The notes below the pieces were generated by a model. The model was not told the DNA's origin. It searched no databases and was given only the letters and a program-made list of their open reading frames with translations. Shown here in pieces: positions 40,407 to 51,038 of a stretch of 64,000 nt of DNA (the stretch's first letter is position 1; each line of letters opens with the position of its first letter). The DNA comes from Wujia chipingensis (GTDB lineage Bacteria; Bacillota; Clostridia; Lachnospirales; Lachnospiraceae). The stretch spans positions 2,797,001 to 2,861,000 of the forward strand of contig NZ_CP060632.1 in assembly GCF_014337155.1 (NCBI RefSeq), read 5' to 3'. The position numbers and the translations under genes were made by a program.

Positions 40407-41462
40407 ATGAGCAACGGACCACTTCGCATCGAACAGTATGAGACTGTGCGATATGACTTAAATTGCAATCCACTCGGTGTCCCGGACAGCGTGACACGCG
40501 CGATCATGCAAAATATCAGCGCGGTCGGTCGCTATCCTGACACATACTACGAGCCTTTACGGAACGCCATCGCTTCTTATGCCTGCTGTGCGCCAGAGCA
40601 TTTGGTGCTTGGCAGCGGCAGCTCTGATCTGCTGCGTCTCTTTGTTGCACTTCTTGCACCAAAGAAGGCTTTACTGCCGATCCCATCAGCCACGGATTAT
40701 GAACATGTATTATCCGTGTATGGTTGCGAAACAGACTTCTATGAGCTGGACATCAATCAGGATTACCATCTGGATATGGATGATTTTATTGCACACTTAT
40801 CGGATACATACGATATTGTGATCCTCGGAAATCCAAACAATCCAACCTCCCAGCTTATATCAAAAGCAGATATCGAGAAACTTGCAGCCGCATGCAAGGA
40901 GCTTGACATCGCACTTTTACTCGACGAAATGTACATTGAATTTACAGAGAACTATGAGCGTAACACTGCGATCTCTCTGGTAAATACCTATGACAACCTG
41001 ATTATTTTGCGCAGCGTATCCAAATTCTTCTCTGTACCAGGACTGCGACTTGCTTATGCGATCATGAACAACGAAACAAACATGACAATCATCAATATGA
41101 CCGCCACACCAAACAGCATTTCCTGTCTGACCGCAGCTGCCTGTACTGCTATGCTGGAGGATACCGCCTACATCCACGAATCGCACTCCCGCATCTTTAC
41201 CGAGCGCAACCTGATCTACTCAGCAATGAATACAAACAAGAATCTGCGGTTGTTCAAACCGAGTGCAAACTTCGTGCTGATGCAGATTCTAAAAGAGGAT
41301 GTCACCGCAAAATCCCTGCTGGCACATTGCAATCTGAAGGGCATTGTCCTTCGGAACTGCGAGAATTTTCACGGCCTGGATTCGCATTTTGTACGATTCT
41401 CAATCATGAATCCGATGCAGAACGACCTGATGGTAAATACAATTCTGGAACTGTTACGATAA
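40407..41462 (+). CDS. Class I/II PLP aminotransferase (HisC/CobD-like)
   Basis: 351 aa. It begins with the HisC-type LNCNPLGVPDSV segment, has the cofactor motif GSGSSDLLRLF, the Asn/Asp sites in ILGNPNNPTSQ and LLLDEMYIEF, and the PLP lysine in SVSKFFSVPGLRLAYA. This pattern fits histidinol-phosphate or threonine-phosphate aminotransferases. No his or cob genes are nearby, so the substrate is open; the position beside nucleotide-sugar genes could also point to cell-envelope chemistry. The ribosome site is AGGAGGAAA. Confidence 0.88.
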   Translation: MSNGPLRIEQYETVRYDLNCNPLGVPDSVTRAIMQNISAVGRYPDTYYEPLRNAIASYACCAPEHLVLGSGSSDLLRLFVALLAPKKALLPIPSATDYEHVLSVYGCETDFYELDINQDYHLDMDDFIAHLSDTYDIVILGNPNNPTSQLISKADIEKLAAACKELDIALLLDEMYIEFTENYERNTAISLVNTYDNLIILRSVSKFFSVPGLRLAYAIMNNETNMTIINMTATPNSISCLTAAACTAMLEDTAYIHESHSRIFTERNLIYSAMNTNKNLRLFKPSANFVLMQILKEDVTAKSLLAHCNLKGIVLRNCENFHGLDSHFVRFSIMNPMQNDLMVNTILELLR

Positions 41463-41500
41463 CACTTTTGAGCTTTCGCAAAACAAATTCACAGAAGCCA

Positions 41501-41541
41501 AAAGAGCAGCTGGAACACATATCTGTTTCCAACTGCTCTTT
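41501..41541. terminator. Bidirectional terminator between the aminotransferase and glf
   Basis: AAAGAGCAGCTGGAA (41501-41515) pairs with TTCCAACTGCTCTTT (41527-41541), one mismatch, with a T-run to the right. It separates converging genes. Confidence 0.85.
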
Positions 41542-41562
41542 TTGATTGTTATCGTATTGCTG

Positions 41563-42687
41563 TTATTTGCCCAGCTCTTTCTCACTCATTGCAAGTGCAG
41601 ATGCGATTACTGCATCCATATCATAATACTTGTACTCGCCAAGACGTCCGCCGAAGATCACATGCTCCTCCTGCTCGCCAAGCTCCTTGTACTGCTGATA
41701 CAGCGCGCCATTTTTCTCATCATTTACCGGATAATATGGCTCATCGCCCACCTTCCACTCAGAAGAGTATTCGCGTGAAACAACGGTCTTTGGCAGATCA
41801 TTGCCTGCATCATCCTTGCCAAACTCGAACCATTTATGCTCGATGATACGTGTCCAAGGTGTCTCAGCATCTGTGTAGTTCACTGCCGCATTTCCTTGGA
41901 AGTTTGGCTTGTCTAAAAGTTCTGTCTCAAACCGCACGGAACGATATTCAAGCGCGCCAAGCTTATAATCAAAATAAGCATCAATGGCACCTGTATAGAC
42001 AACCTTCTCTGCCATCGCATCATACTCTGCTTTGTTTGCAAAATAATCGGTAGAAACCTTTACTTCAATACCAGCCAGAAGGTTCTCCACCATCTTCGTG
42101 TAGCCGCCCATCGGAATACCCTGATACAGCGCATTGAAATAATTGTTGTCAAATGTCAGACGGACTGGCAGACGCTTGATGATAAACGCAGGAAGCTCTG
42201 TACATGGGCGTCCCCACTGTTTTTCCGTATAGCCTTTTACCAGCTTCTCATAGATATCTGTTCCAACCAGACTGATTGCCTGCTCTTCCAGATTCTTAGG
42301 CTCCGTGATACCAGCTGCCTTTTTCTGCTCTTCGATCTTTTCCGCTGCCTCTTCTGGCGTTACCACACCCCACATTTTATTAAATGTGTACATGTTAAAC
42401 GGCAGGCTGTAAAGCTCGCCTTTGTAATTTGCAACCGGTGAATTCGTGAACCGGTTGAACTCTGCAAACTTCGTAATATAATCCCATACCTCTTTGTTGT
42501 TCGTGTGGAAGATATGCGCACCATATTTGTGTACATGGATACCCTCTACATCCTCTGTGTACACATTTCCGGCAATATGTGGACGCTTGTCAATCACAAG
42601 CACCTTTTTCCCTTTTTCCTTTGCCTGCTGTGCAAACACCGCACCGTAAAGTCCGGCACCTACCACTAAATAATCATACTTTTTCAT
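41563..42687 (-). CDS. glf: UDP-galactopyranose mutase
   Basis: 374 aa, normal. An FAD-binding N-terminus (YLVVGAGLYGAVFAQQAKEK) and the UGM signature HKYGAHIFHTNNKEVWDYI, WGRPCTELPAFIIKRLPVR and a C-terminal GGRLGEYKYYDMD are clear. It interconverts UDP-galactopyranose and UDP-galactofuranose, supplying galactofuranose for surface glycans. It lies 20 bases after the UDP-sugar dehydrogenase. Confidence 0.97.
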   Translation of the reverse strand: MKKYDYLVVGAGLYGAVFAQQAKEKGKKVLVIDKRPHIAGNVYTEDVEGIHVHKYGAHIFHTNNKEVWDYITKFAEFNRFTNSPVANYKGELYSLPFNMYTFNKMWGVVTPEEAAEKIEEQKKAAGITEPKNLEEQAISLVGTDIYEKLVKGYTEKQWGRPCTELPAFIIKRLPVRLTFDNNYFNALYQGIPMGGYTKMVENLLAGIEVKVSTDYFANKAEYDAMAEKVVYTGAIDAYFDYKLGALEYRSVRFETELLDKPNFQGNAAVNYTDAETPWTRIIEHKWFEFGKDDAGNDLPKTVVSREYSSEWKVGDEPYYPVNDEKNGALYQQYKELGEQEEHVIFGGRLGEYKYYDMDAVIASALAMSEKELGK

Positions 42688-42707
42688 GTTTACCCTCCTC
42701 TTAACCT

Positions 42708-43964
42708 TTAATCTCTTCGAAATATATCTCTTGTATATACCTTTTCCTGCACATCGTCCAGCTCTGCGCTGTAACGGTTTGCAAGAATTGCATCACTCTG
42801 TTTCTTAAACTCTACCAGATCATTTACGATCTTGGAGCCAAAAAATGTCGTTCCATCTGGCAGTGTCGGCTCATATACGATTACACTTGCCCCCTTCGCC
42901 TTCACACGTTTCATCACGCCTTGAATCGAACTCTGACGGAAATTATCCGAATTTGATTTCATCGTGAGTCGATAGACACCAATCGTAACTTTTTTCTCAC
43001 TTTCAGCATTCCATTCATTGTTCGCGCCATAGCTGTAATAACCGGCTTTTTCAAGCACACGACCCGCAATAAAATCTTTCCGCGTCCGGTTACTCTCCAC
43101 AATCGCCGTCATCATATTCTGTGGCACACTGTCATAATTCGCAAGCAGCTGCTTCGTATCCTTTGGCAGGCAGTACCCACCATAACCGAAGCTCGGATTG
43201 TTATACTGTGTTCCGATTCTCGGATCCAGGCACACACCATCAATAATTGCCTGGGTATCCAGCCCTTTCATCTCTGCATAAGTATCTAACTCATTGAAAT
43301 AGGATACACGTAGGGCGAGATAGGTGTTTGCAAAAAGCTTGACCGCTTCTGCTTCCGTAAATCCCATAAACAGCGTATCAATATTTTCCTTTTCTGCGCC
43401 CTCCTGCAACAACCGTGCAAAAGTATGCGCCGCCGCATCTACTTCTGCATCCGACTTATCTGTACCAATAATAATACGGCTTGGATACAAATTGTCATAC
43501 AGCGCCTTGGACTCCCGCAGAAATTCCGGAGAAAACAGAATCCGGCTTGTCTGATATTTCTTTCTTACTGACTCCGTATAACCAACCGGGATCGTCGATT
43601 TGATTACCATAAATGCTTCCGGATTCACCTTCAGCACAAGTTCAATCACGGCTTCCACCGCTGTGGTATCGAAGAAGTTCTTCTGACTGTCGTAGTTTGT
43701 CGGCGCAGCAATGATGACAAAATCCGCATCGCGGTATGCTGTCCCTCCATCTAAGGTTGCTGTCAGATGCAACTCCTTCTCTGCCAGATACTTCTCAATA
43801 TAATCGTCCTGAATCGGAGAAATCTTATGATTGATCTTCTCCACCTTCTCAGGCACGATATCCACCGCTGTCACCGTATGCTTCTGGGACAACAGGGTTG
43901 CAAGTGACAATCCGACGTAGCCGGTTCCTGCAACCGCAATCTTTATATCTTCAAATGTTCTCAT
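42708..43964 (-). CDS. UDP-glucose/nucleotide-sugar 6-dehydrogenase
   Basis: 418 aa. The NAD-binding start [19 protein letters not shown], the [12 protein letters not shown] and [12 protein letters not shown] motifs, and the catalytic cysteine in [18 protein letters not shown] place it in the UDP-glucose/GDP-mannose dehydrogenase family. The likely product is UDP-glucuronate. It is the upstream neighbour of glf, and both feed polysaccharide synthesis. No glycosyltransferase cluster is next to them, which is slightly unusual. Confidence 0.92.
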   Translation of the reverse strand: MRTFEDIKIAVAGTGYVGLSLATLLSQKHTVTAVDIVPEKVEKINHKISPIQDDYIEKYLAEKELHLTATLDGGTAYRDADFVIIAAPTNYDSQKNFFDTTAVEAVIELVLKVNPEAFMVIKSTIPVGYTESVRKKYQTSRILFSPEFLRESKALYDNLYPSRIIIGTDKSDAEVDAAAHTFARLLQEGAEKENIDTLFMGFTEAEAVKLFANTYLALRVSYFNELDTYAEMKGLDTQAIIDGVCLDPRIGTQYNNPSFGYGGYCLPKDTKQLLANYDSVPQNMMTAIVESNRTRKDFIAGRVLEKAGYYSYGANNEWNAESEKKVTIGVYRLTMKSNSDNFRQSSIQGVMKRVKAKGASVIVYEPTLPDGTTFFGSKIVNDLVEFKKQSDAILANRYSAELDDVQEKVYTRDIFRRD

Positions 43965-44004
43965 ATTCGAAATCCTCCTGTAACACGTCTTTTCGAATAA
44001 CTAT

Positions 44005-46704
44005 TTACTCACTCCGCAATGCTTCCACTGGATCCTTCTTTGATGCTACACGCGACGGAATCAGTCCACCGATCATCGTCAGCACAACGCTGATTGCAAC
44101 CAAGAGCGCACCACCTGTAACCGGAAGCTTCGCAACGCCAGTCAGTCCTGCAAAATGGTGAATGACTGCATTGATTGGGATGTTCAGGAGCACGGTAACT
44201 CCAATACCGATCAAACCTGCCACGAATCCAATGATAATCGTCTCCGCGTTAAATACACGCGAGATATCCTTCTTCGATGCACCGATGCTTCGCAGCACAC
44301 CAATCTCCTTCGTCCGCTCCAATACGGAAATATATGTGATGATACCAATCATGATTGAGCTTACCACGAGCGAGATTGCCACGAACGCCATCAGCACATA
44401 CGAAATCGCATTGATAATCGTACTGATGGAAGACATCATCGTTCCTACCATATCTGTGTAAGAGATTTCCTTCTCCTCTTCGCCATTTGCTTTCACCATA
44501 TCGTTATATTCTTCGATCACGTCGATGATCTTTTCCTTCGACTCAAAATCGATCGGATAGATGCGGATGACCTTCGGATCATTCTCATAAGCGATACCAA
44601 GTGTGACAAGGTTGTCATCATAGGTCGCATTCTCAGCGGATTTCAGATCGGACAGCGACATGCTGTTTGACACACTCTGCGTCTGTTCCGTCATCGTCTG
44701 CATAAACTGCTTCAACTGATCTGCCGGAAGGCTCGCCATATATTCATACAGCTGATCCTCTGTCATGTCTGCGATTCCCATCTCGCTCATTGCATCCTGC
44801 GCCTGCTGCTCAGCTTCCTTCTGCGCCTCCTCGTTCAGATCTGCACCAAATTCATAGCCGGTAAATACATTCTTATCTGGATCATCCAGCTGCGCCTTGC
44901 CAACTTCGCTGTCTCTCGACAGATCCATCAACTTCTCCACCAGTGCATGCGTATAACCAATCGTTGTTGTGATCGAATGTACTGTTGCATCCTCATTCGG
45001 GCGGACGATACCAACCACCTTGATATCCAGACCATTTTTGATCTTATCTTTCAGGTAATCAGCATCATCGCTCTTATCCACATAACATTTCTCTGAATCA
45101 TCGTATTCGTAAAAATCGGAAGATGGAATTACCTTATAGGTGAGGCTCAGCAGGTCATCATAGGTGTACGAGGTGTTTGGATACGTCTTCGTCTCACCCT
45201 TCAATGCCGCTCGCATCATCTCCTGCATCTCGCTGACATCCCGGATGCCAAGCGAATACAACTCATAATCGCTGATCTCGTTATCCTTCGTCACGACCAT
45301 CACGACTTCATCGTAATTCTCCGGCCAGCGTCCGGCTACAACATCATACTGGTTCTCGAGCAGCTCCTGATTGCTGATCATCTCGGACCAGACATTCGTC
45401 GTACTCTGCGTCCCTGTCATACCCAGGTTATCCATCTCTGACATCGAACCAAATCCGATACTGTCAAAGACGGTACTTGGATTGACCTGATAGACTTCTT
45501 TCTCTACATCACTTTTGTAAGCGTTAATCGTAATGCCATAGGTGTACATGATATCGCTGGTGTAGTCCTTCATCTTCTGACCGTCACCTTCCTCGATATA
45601 ATCCTTGAAGGATACCATGTCGTTAACCTTGACTTCACCAAGCATATTCTTCATATAATTACCGACAAAGTTGTTTGAATACACCTTGTCCATATCATGC
45701 TCTTCTTCACTCTTCATCTCGGTGCCGAGCATAATTCCCATCATTGCGGACATGTCAATGGACTCATCCGTGATCTCCAGCGGGTAGGTAGAAAGAGTAT
45801 CTTCCTCCACGCTCTTGATATAATTCCGGAATCCATCGGACAACGATAAGATCAGCGCGATTCCGATAATACCGATACTGCCTGCAAATGCGGTAAGCAG
45901 GGTTCGTCCCTTCTTTGTAAGCAAGTTGTTGAAGGACAGATTCAGCGCTGTAAAATACGACATCCGCTTATGCTTTAAGTCCTTCTTGCTTAATTCCTCA
46001 TACGTTTCCTTCGCTGCTTCCTCATCGGAATACGGCATGCTATCATCTGTAATCTCACCATCCAACAGCTTAACAATTCGTGTACTGTACTGCTCTGCAA
46101 GCTCCGGGTTATGGGTAACCATAATAACGAGACGGTCTTTTGCAATCTCCTTCAGAAGATCCATAATCTGCACGCTTGTCTCTGTATCCAGTGCACCGGT
46201 CGGTTCATCCGCAAGCAGAATCTCCGGATCATTGATCAGTGCACGCGCGATTGCCACACGCTGCATCTGTCCACCGGACATCTGATTTGGCTTTTTATGG
46301 ATCTGGCTACCGAGTCCAACCTTCTCGAGCACTTCCTTCGCCCGGCGTCTGCGCTCGCTCTTCGAGACACCCGACAAGGTCAATGCCAGCTCGACATTCT
46401 GCAGCACCGTCTGGTGCATGATCAGATTATAGCTCTGGAATACAAAACCAACGCTATGGTTCCGATAGGTATCCCAGTCCTTATCCTTGTATTTCTTTGT
46501 TGTTTTTCCCTTGATTATCAAATCGCCATCGGTGTACTGATCGAGCCCTCCCACGATATTCAAGAGTGTTGTCTTTCCACAACCGGAATGTCCAAGAATC
46601 GAAACAAATTCATTTGCCCGAAAATTAATACTGACTCCCTTTAATGCCTGTACCTTTGAATCGCCCTCTCCATAGTCCTTTACTATGTTCTTCAGTTGCA
46701 GCAT
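44005..46704 (-). CDS. ABC transporter ATPase-permease fusion (MacB/FtsX type)
   Basis: 899 aa. The N-terminal ATPase (about 1-225) has Walker A GHSGCGKTTLLNIVGG, signature MSGGQMQRVAIARAL and Walker B LLADEPTGALDT. One membrane helix (about 265-290) precedes a large extracellular region (about 300-760), followed by three C-terminal helices of the FtsX permease with GIITYISVLERTKEIGVLRS. MacB-like proteins in Firmicutes export peptides, lipoproteins or antibiotics by mechanotransmission. Single-chain fusion and no accessory gene fit LolCD/BceAB-like relatives. A hairpin separates it from pgm upstream. Confidence 0.9.
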   Translation of the reverse strand: MLQLKNIVKDYGEGDSKVQALKGVSINFRANEFVSILGHSGCGKTTLLNIVGGLDQYTDGDLIIKGKTTKKYKDKDWDTYRNHSVGFVFQSYNLIMHQTVLQNVELALTLSGVSKSERRRRAKEVLEKVGLGSQIHKKPNQMSGGQMQRVAIARALINDPEILLADEPTGALDTETSVQIMDLLKEIAKDRLVIMVTHNPELAEQYSTRIVKLLDGEITDDSMPYSDEEAAKETYEELSKKDLKHKRMSYFTALNLSFNNLLTKKGRTLLTAFAGSIGIIGIALILSLSDGFRNYIKSVEEDTLSTYPLEITDESIDMSAMMGIMLGTEMKSEEEHDMDKVYSNNFVGNYMKNMLGEVKVNDMVSFKDYIEEGDGQKMKDYTSDIMYTYGITINAYKSDVEKEVYQVNPSTVFDSIGFGSMSEMDNLGMTGTQSTTNVWSEMISNQELLENQYDVVAGRWPENYDEVVMVVTKDNEISDYELYSLGIRDVSEMQEMMRAALKGETKTYPNTSYTYDDLLSLTYKVIPSSDFYEYDDSEKCYVDKSDDADYLKDKIKNGLDIKVVGIVRPNEDATVHSITTTIGYTHALVEKLMDLSRDSEVGKAQLDDPDKNVFTGYEFGADLNEEAQKEAEQQAQDAMSEMGIADMTEDQLYEYMASLPADQLKQFMQTMTEQTQSVSNSMSLSDLKSAENATYDDNLVTLGIAYENDPKVIRIYPIDFESKEKIIDVIEEYNDMVKANGEEEKEISYTDMVGTMMSSISTIINAISYVLMAFVAISLVVSSIMIGIITYISVLERTKEIGVLRSIGASKKDISRVFNAETIIIGFVAGLIGIGVTVLLNIPINAVIHHFAGLTGVAKLPVTGGALLVAISVVLTMIGGLIPSRVASKKDPVEALRSE

Positions 46705-46737
46705 GTCATCTTCCCTTCATTTTCTTTCACTATAACA

Positions 46738-46777
46738 AAAGCGATTTCTTCACCCTTCGGGTTCCCGAAATCGCTTT
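46738..46777 (-). terminator. Hairpin between phosphoglucomutase and the ABC gene
   Basis: AAAGCGATTTC (46738-46748) pairs with GAAATCGCTTT (46767-46777), with an inner CCC-TTC-GGG hairpin. It follows the pgm stop by 8 bases on the minus strand with a short T-run. Confidence 0.7.
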
Positions 46778-46784
46778 CATACTC

Positions 46785-48518
46785 TTACATCATGTATTCA
46801 ATCATCTTGTTGACTGCTTCGCCAAATTCCTCTGACTTCTTCTGTGCATCATCGAAATCCTTACCGATAACGCCATAGTAGAATTTGATCTTTGGCTCTG
46901 TACCGGATGGACGGACGCAAAGCCAAGCGCCACCTTCGAGCTCGTAATATACAACGTTTGACTTCGGAAGTCCGGTTGGAACAACCGCCTTATTCTTCAT
47001 GTTTGTCGCTGTATCGTTGTCGTAATTACGTGCCCAGAGCACTTCTAAGCCTGCAATCTCCTTTGGTGTATGAGACTTTAACTGATCCATGATACTCTTG
47101 ATCTTCTCCAGACCTTCGATACCCTTTAATGTCAGTGTATGGATCGCATCTACATGATAACCATACTTCTCATAAATATCGATCATGGCATCCCACAAAG
47201 TCTTGCCCTGTGAACGGTAATATGCAGCTGCCTCACAGAGTGCCATCGTTGCTACGATCGCATCCTTATCTCTGGCATGTGTACCGATCAGACATCCGTA
47301 GCTCTCCTCAAATCCGAAGAGATATGTGCCATTATGTTTTGTCTCAAACTCCAACATCTTCTGTCCAATGAACTTGAATCCTGTCAGAACCTCTACGAGC
47401 TTCACGCCGTAGCTCTTCGCCATCTCATTTACAAGGTTTGTTGTAACGATAGACTTGATCAGTGCGCCATCCTTCGGCAGTCCCTTTGTCGCCTTGATCT
47501 GGCTGAGCTCATATTCCGCAAGCAGACTTCCCGACATATTTCCGGTCAAGCAGTGATACTCGCCATCCTTATCCTTTACATACACACCGAGACGGTCTGC
47601 ATCTGGATCCGTTGCGAGAACGAGATCTGCGTCATGCTGCTTTGCAAGTGCAAGTGCAAGCTCGAATGCTTCTGCTGCCTCCGGGTTTGGATAGCTTACA
47701 GTTGGGAAATCGCCATCTGGCAATTCCTGCTCTGGAACAACATATACATTCTCAAAGCCAAGTTCACGCAGAATTCTTCTGGCTGGGATATTTCCCGTTC
47801 CATGCAATGGTGTATATACAATCTTTAATTCTTTTCCGTATTTGTCGATGCACTCCTGATGCAGTACAAGCTTCTTCAGCTCTGCCATATATGCATCATC
47901 GATTTCCTTGCCGATGACTTCATACAAACCTTCATGGATTGCTTCCTGCTTTGGCATTGTAATGGCATCCTGTACAGAGATTGCCTTTACCTCACGCATG
48001 ATACCCGCATCATGTGGAGGTGTAATCTGTGCACCATCCTCCCAATATACCTTGTATCCGTTGTACTCTGGTGGGTTGTGGCTGGCTGTTACGTTAATAC
48101 CTGCCACACAACCAAGGTAACGGACTGCAAAAGAAAGCTCTGGTGTTGGACGAAGAGACTCAAACACATATGCCTTGATACCGTTTGCTGCCAGACACAA
48201 GGCTGCTACATCTGCAAACTCTGGTGAACAATGTCTGGAATCATAGGCAATCGCAACACCCTTTGCCTGCTTCTTACGCTGTTTGATATAATTTGCAAGT
48301 CCCTGTGTCGCCTTCGCAACAATATAATTATTCATGCGATTCGTACCGGCGCCAATAATACCGCGCAATCCAGCTGTTCCGAATTCAAGATCCGTATAGA
48401 AACGCTCTTTGATTTCTTTCTCGTCATCCTTGATTGCTGCCAGCTCCTGTCTTGTTGCTTCATCAAAAAACGGGTTTGTCAGCCATTCTTCATAAACCTT
48501 TTTGTAATCCATGTCCAT
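46785..48518 (-). CDS. pgcA: Phosphoglucomutase / phosphomannomutase
   Basis: 577 aa, as in Firmicute alpha-phosphoglucomutases. The phosphoserine loop is TASHNPPEYNGYKVYW, the metal loop ATDPDADRLGVYV, the sugar-binding loop FGFEESYGCL, and the phosphate-binding end RPSGTEPKIKFYYG. It interconverts glucose-1-P and glucose-6-P, supplying UDP-glucose for the dehydrogenase and glf products nearby. It starts 17 bases after the PEGA lipoprotein gene. Confidence 0.94.
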   Translation of the reverse strand: MDMDYKKVYEEWLTNPFFDEATRQELAAIKDDEKEIKERFYTDLEFGTAGLRGIIGAGTNRMNNYIVAKATQGLANYIKQRKKQAKGVAIAYDSRHCSPEFADVAALCLAANGIKAYVFESLRPTPELSFAVRYLGCVAGINVTASHNPPEYNGYKVYWEDGAQITPPHDAGIMREVKAISVQDAITMPKQEAIHEGLYEVIGKEIDDAYMAELKKLVLHQECIDKYGKELKIVYTPLHGTGNIPARRILRELGFENVYVVPEQELPDGDFPTVSYPNPEAAEAFELALALAKQHDADLVLATDPDADRLGVYVKDKDGEYHCLTGNMSGSLLAEYELSQIKATKGLPKDGALIKSIVTTNLVNEMAKSYGVKLVEVLTGFKFIGQKMLEFETKHNGTYLFGFEESYGCLIGTHARDKDAIVATMALCEAAAYYRSQGKTLWDAMIDIYEKYGYHVDAIHTLTLKGIEGLEKIKSIMDQLKSHTPKEIAGLEVLWARNYDNDTATNMKNKAVVPTGLPKSNVVYYELEGGAWLCVRPSGTEPKIKFYYGVIGKDFDDAQKKSEEFGEAVNKMIEYMM

Positions 48519-48535
48519 GATGTTCCTCCTACTAT

Positions 48536-49909
48536 TTAGTCCAGCACGGATATCAGATCCGCGTAGCTATATTCATCGTCTTTGCCGTTATCTTCGGCTT
48601 GTATTGTATAACTTTTTATCAAATAACCGGCTTTGTATAGCGTGATCGTATGTGTTCCCGCTGTCTTCCTGATCGACACCGGTGCGATTCCGACATAATC
48701 GCCGTCGAAATATACGCCCACACCCTCCGGTTTTTTAATCGTAATTTTATTGCCCTGCTCCGCGGACTCCGTCGTCTGCCCACTCTGCGTCGTCGCAGTG
48801 GTCGTCTGTGATCCCTGTGTCGTTGCAGTCGTCTGCGTCGTAGTCTGCCCGGATGCAGTTGTCTGTCCCTCCTGCGTCGTTGCCTCAGTCGTATCTTCCG
48901 TTGTCTCTTCGGTCGTTTCCTGCTGCAAGGTTACGCGCAAGGTTTTCATCGTCTCTGTGATTTTAAAACTTCCACGGAAGCTGTCATAGCCATCCGCTGT
49001 AATGCTTAATTCATGATCGCCGTACAATCCGGTATACGTCCGGTTCGCGATCACCTCTCCATCAACCTTGATGACTTCATTCGCATCCTCCGGCGTCACA
49101 GCAAACGTTACCGTTCCGGATGGAATTGCAATATCTGAGATATCTACATTTAACTCGCGATCCTTTGTCACACGGATACTCTTCTCTCCGGAATATCCAT
49201 TTTTACTGATACGAAGTGTATAATCGCCTTCCCCGACTGCTACCAGCATATCTGCAGTAACTGGAACAATCACATCTTTTCCAATCTCTACAAATCCGCC
49301 AACATATGTCCCCTGATTTAACAGCCGGACATACCCGTGCCCCTTCGTAATGATCACGGACACCAGATTGCCATTCCACAAGGACAGCGTCACCTCATCC
49401 TCTTTGTTTACATCCACGAGAGAAAGCGCCTGATCCCCATCAAATACCTGTGCATAATCCGATACCGGGAAACGATTTCCATTATAGACAGCGGTATGGT
49501 CATCCTGCCGGTACAGGAACTTCTTAATCTGTGTATATGTCTTCACCTTCGCATTCTTCGCGATACTGACCAGCTTCTCTGTATCCATATAATACACGAT
49601 ATCCACGACATTTCCACAGGCAACATTGTCAATGCCGATATCCGCGCCCTTCGTATCTGTCACGCGCACACCGCCATGATACTGCAATGTTATATCTGTA
49701 CCATCCAGCACCGATACAAAATGCATCTGATTATTTTCCATGTCCATGCTCGTTATGATTGCCGTCATGGAAGCCTCTTCATGATCTGCCGTGACTTCCT
49801 CCGTGTTCTCATAGACCTTGACATCATTCTTCTTTTTTTGCCCACAGCCCACGAACACGAACGCAAGCATCAACACAACGATTCCATATTGTATCTTCCG
49901 CTTATCCAT
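48536..49909 (-). CDS. PEGA-domain lipoprotein with Thr/Gln-rich linker
   Basis: 457 aa. The signal peptide ends in a lipobox (AFVFVGCGQKK), so the mature protein is lipid-anchored outside. Two PEGA-type units are visible (about 210-260, GEGDYTLRISKNGYSGEK, and 290-330, LYGDHELSITADGYDSF), then a linker of about 55 residues made of TT/TQ/ST repeats, and a final PEGA-like unit (GVYFDGDYVGIAPVSIRKT). PEGA domains are short beta domains thought to bind surface glycans. Function is unknown. Confidence 0.87.
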   Translation of the reverse strand: MDKRKIQYGIVVLMLAFVFVGCGQKKKNDVKVYENTEEVTADHEEASMTAIITSMDMENNQMHFVSVLDGTDITLQYHGGVRVTDTKGADIGIDNVACGNVVDIVYYMDTEKLVSIAKNAKVKTYTQIKKFLYRQDDHTAVYNGNRFPVSDYAQVFDGDQALSLVDVNKEDEVTLSLWNGNLVSVIITKGHGYVRLLNQGTYVGGFVEIGKDVIVPVTADMLVAVGEGDYTLRISKNGYSGEKSIRVTKDRELNVDISDIAIPSGTVTFAVTPEDANEVIKVDGEVIANRTYTGLYGDHELSITADGYDSFRGSFKITETMKTLRVTLQQETTEETTEDTTEATTQEGQTTASGQTTTQTTATTQGSQTTTATTQSGQTTESAEQGNKITIKKPEGVGVYFDGDYVGIAPVSIRKTAGTHTITLYKAGYLIKSYTIQAEDNGKDDEYSYADLISVLD

Positions 49910-49968
49910 AAAACCACCTTAACCTCTGTATTATACAAGATTATTTTGCAAATGTGAAGATTATATAT

Positions 49969-50961
49969 TCATTTTTTCGAGATATTATAGGAAGATAATT
50001 TTTCAAGCAACGTCTGCTTCTTCTCTTCCTCTTCCATGATCCGGTTCAACTTCTCGACCATTTTCGGAGAAATGCGTGTCTTCGAACCATTCATATATTG
50101 ATTTGAGAGCTTATAGAATTTTTCAGGATACCGGTAGAGTCCACAAATATACGCAACGTCCATCTGTTGCAATGGGATTCCCTGCTGGTACCGTTCTAAG
50201 ATCGCAGTGAGCAGTGCAAACGCATATCCATTTTTTTCCACGGTTTTCCGAATGAAATAATACAGATCCTGCAACTGGTTCCCGATATGATATTTTTCAA
50301 AATTAATCGTTGCGATATAGCGCGCATCGGCTGTCCCACATACAAGGACACTATGATGATTGTAAGTGCCATGACAATATCCCATATGTTCAGATTCGCC
50401 CGCCGTCCCCGCCTCTGCCTGTTCACAGTTCAGCCCCTGCTCATAAAAGTACGGAAATGCCTGCATAAACAAAGATTCAAATTCCCGTTTCGGACTCTGT
50501 TTCGCAATATAATTATGTACTCGCTTCATTTCCCGATTCCGACGCTTGACATCATTCTTCTCCCGGATCTGCATATCGCGATCAACTTCCTGCCAGACCG
50601 TACGTCCAGCCCGATGCAGGGCAACCAGATTATCAACCGCAAGCATGATTTCATTTTTGTTGCTGACACCCATCTCACGACCGTCAAAAAACATCCGCAT
50701 CACAAACGGATTCCCATAACGATCGTATGTAATCAGTTCATCCTCCACATTTTTCACAAGCCGGTCAATATGTGGAAAGCCTGCCAGATACATATGCTCT
50801 TTAAAATCATACTCTGCCTGCAGCCGTTTTTCTCCGGCTGTCGTTGCCCGGATCTGGCGCACCCCCTTGTCCGTCTGCAGCAGCATCGCTCCCCGTCCCC
50901 GTCCTATGTGATCCAATCTCACATCGTACATCTCGAATACTTCCGACATTTTTTCAGCCAC
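49969..50961 (-). CDS. CotS-like spore-coat kinase-fold protein, catalytic residues altered
   Basis: 330 aa of the CotS/YsxE/YutH (COG2334-like) kinase fold. The segment YCHGTYNHHSVLV aligns with the catalytic HGD loop, and ATINFEKYHIGNQLQDLYYFI with the DFG-like region. In both, the catalytic aspartate appears replaced (HGT, INF), so activity is doubtful. Relatives are spore-coat or coat-associated proteins. The GTG at 50961 is favoured by GGGAGGGGA seven bases upstream. No other sporulation gene is nearby. Confidence 0.75.
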   Translation of the reverse strand: MAEKMSEVFEMYDVRLDHIGRGRGAMLLQTDKGVRQIRATTAGEKRLQAEYDFKEHMYLAGFPHIDRLVKNVEDELITYDRYGNPFVMRMFFDGREMGVSNKNEIMLAVDNLVALHRAGRTVWQEVDRDMQIREKNDVKRRNREMKRVHNYIAKQSPKREFESLFMQAFPYFYEQGLNCEQAEAGTAGESEHMGYCHGTYNHHSVLVCGTADARYIATINFEKYHIGNQLQDLYYFIRKTVEKNGYAFALLTAILERYQQGIPLQQMDVAYICGLYRYPEKFYKLSNQYMNGSKTRISPKMVEKLNRIMEEEEKKQTLLEKLSSYNISKK

Positions 50962-51038
50962 AAAAAATCCCCTCCCAACATCAGTCTTGTTAATTGTATG
51001 CCGGGAAGGGCGGATTCATTCCGATTGATCGTCCGCAT

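Noticed and set aside
49337..49957. 206-codon open frame on the plus strand
   Set aside because: It runs antisense to the PEGA lipoprotein gene, which has a lipobox, PEGA domains and a normal start; the shadow has no domain or ribosome site.
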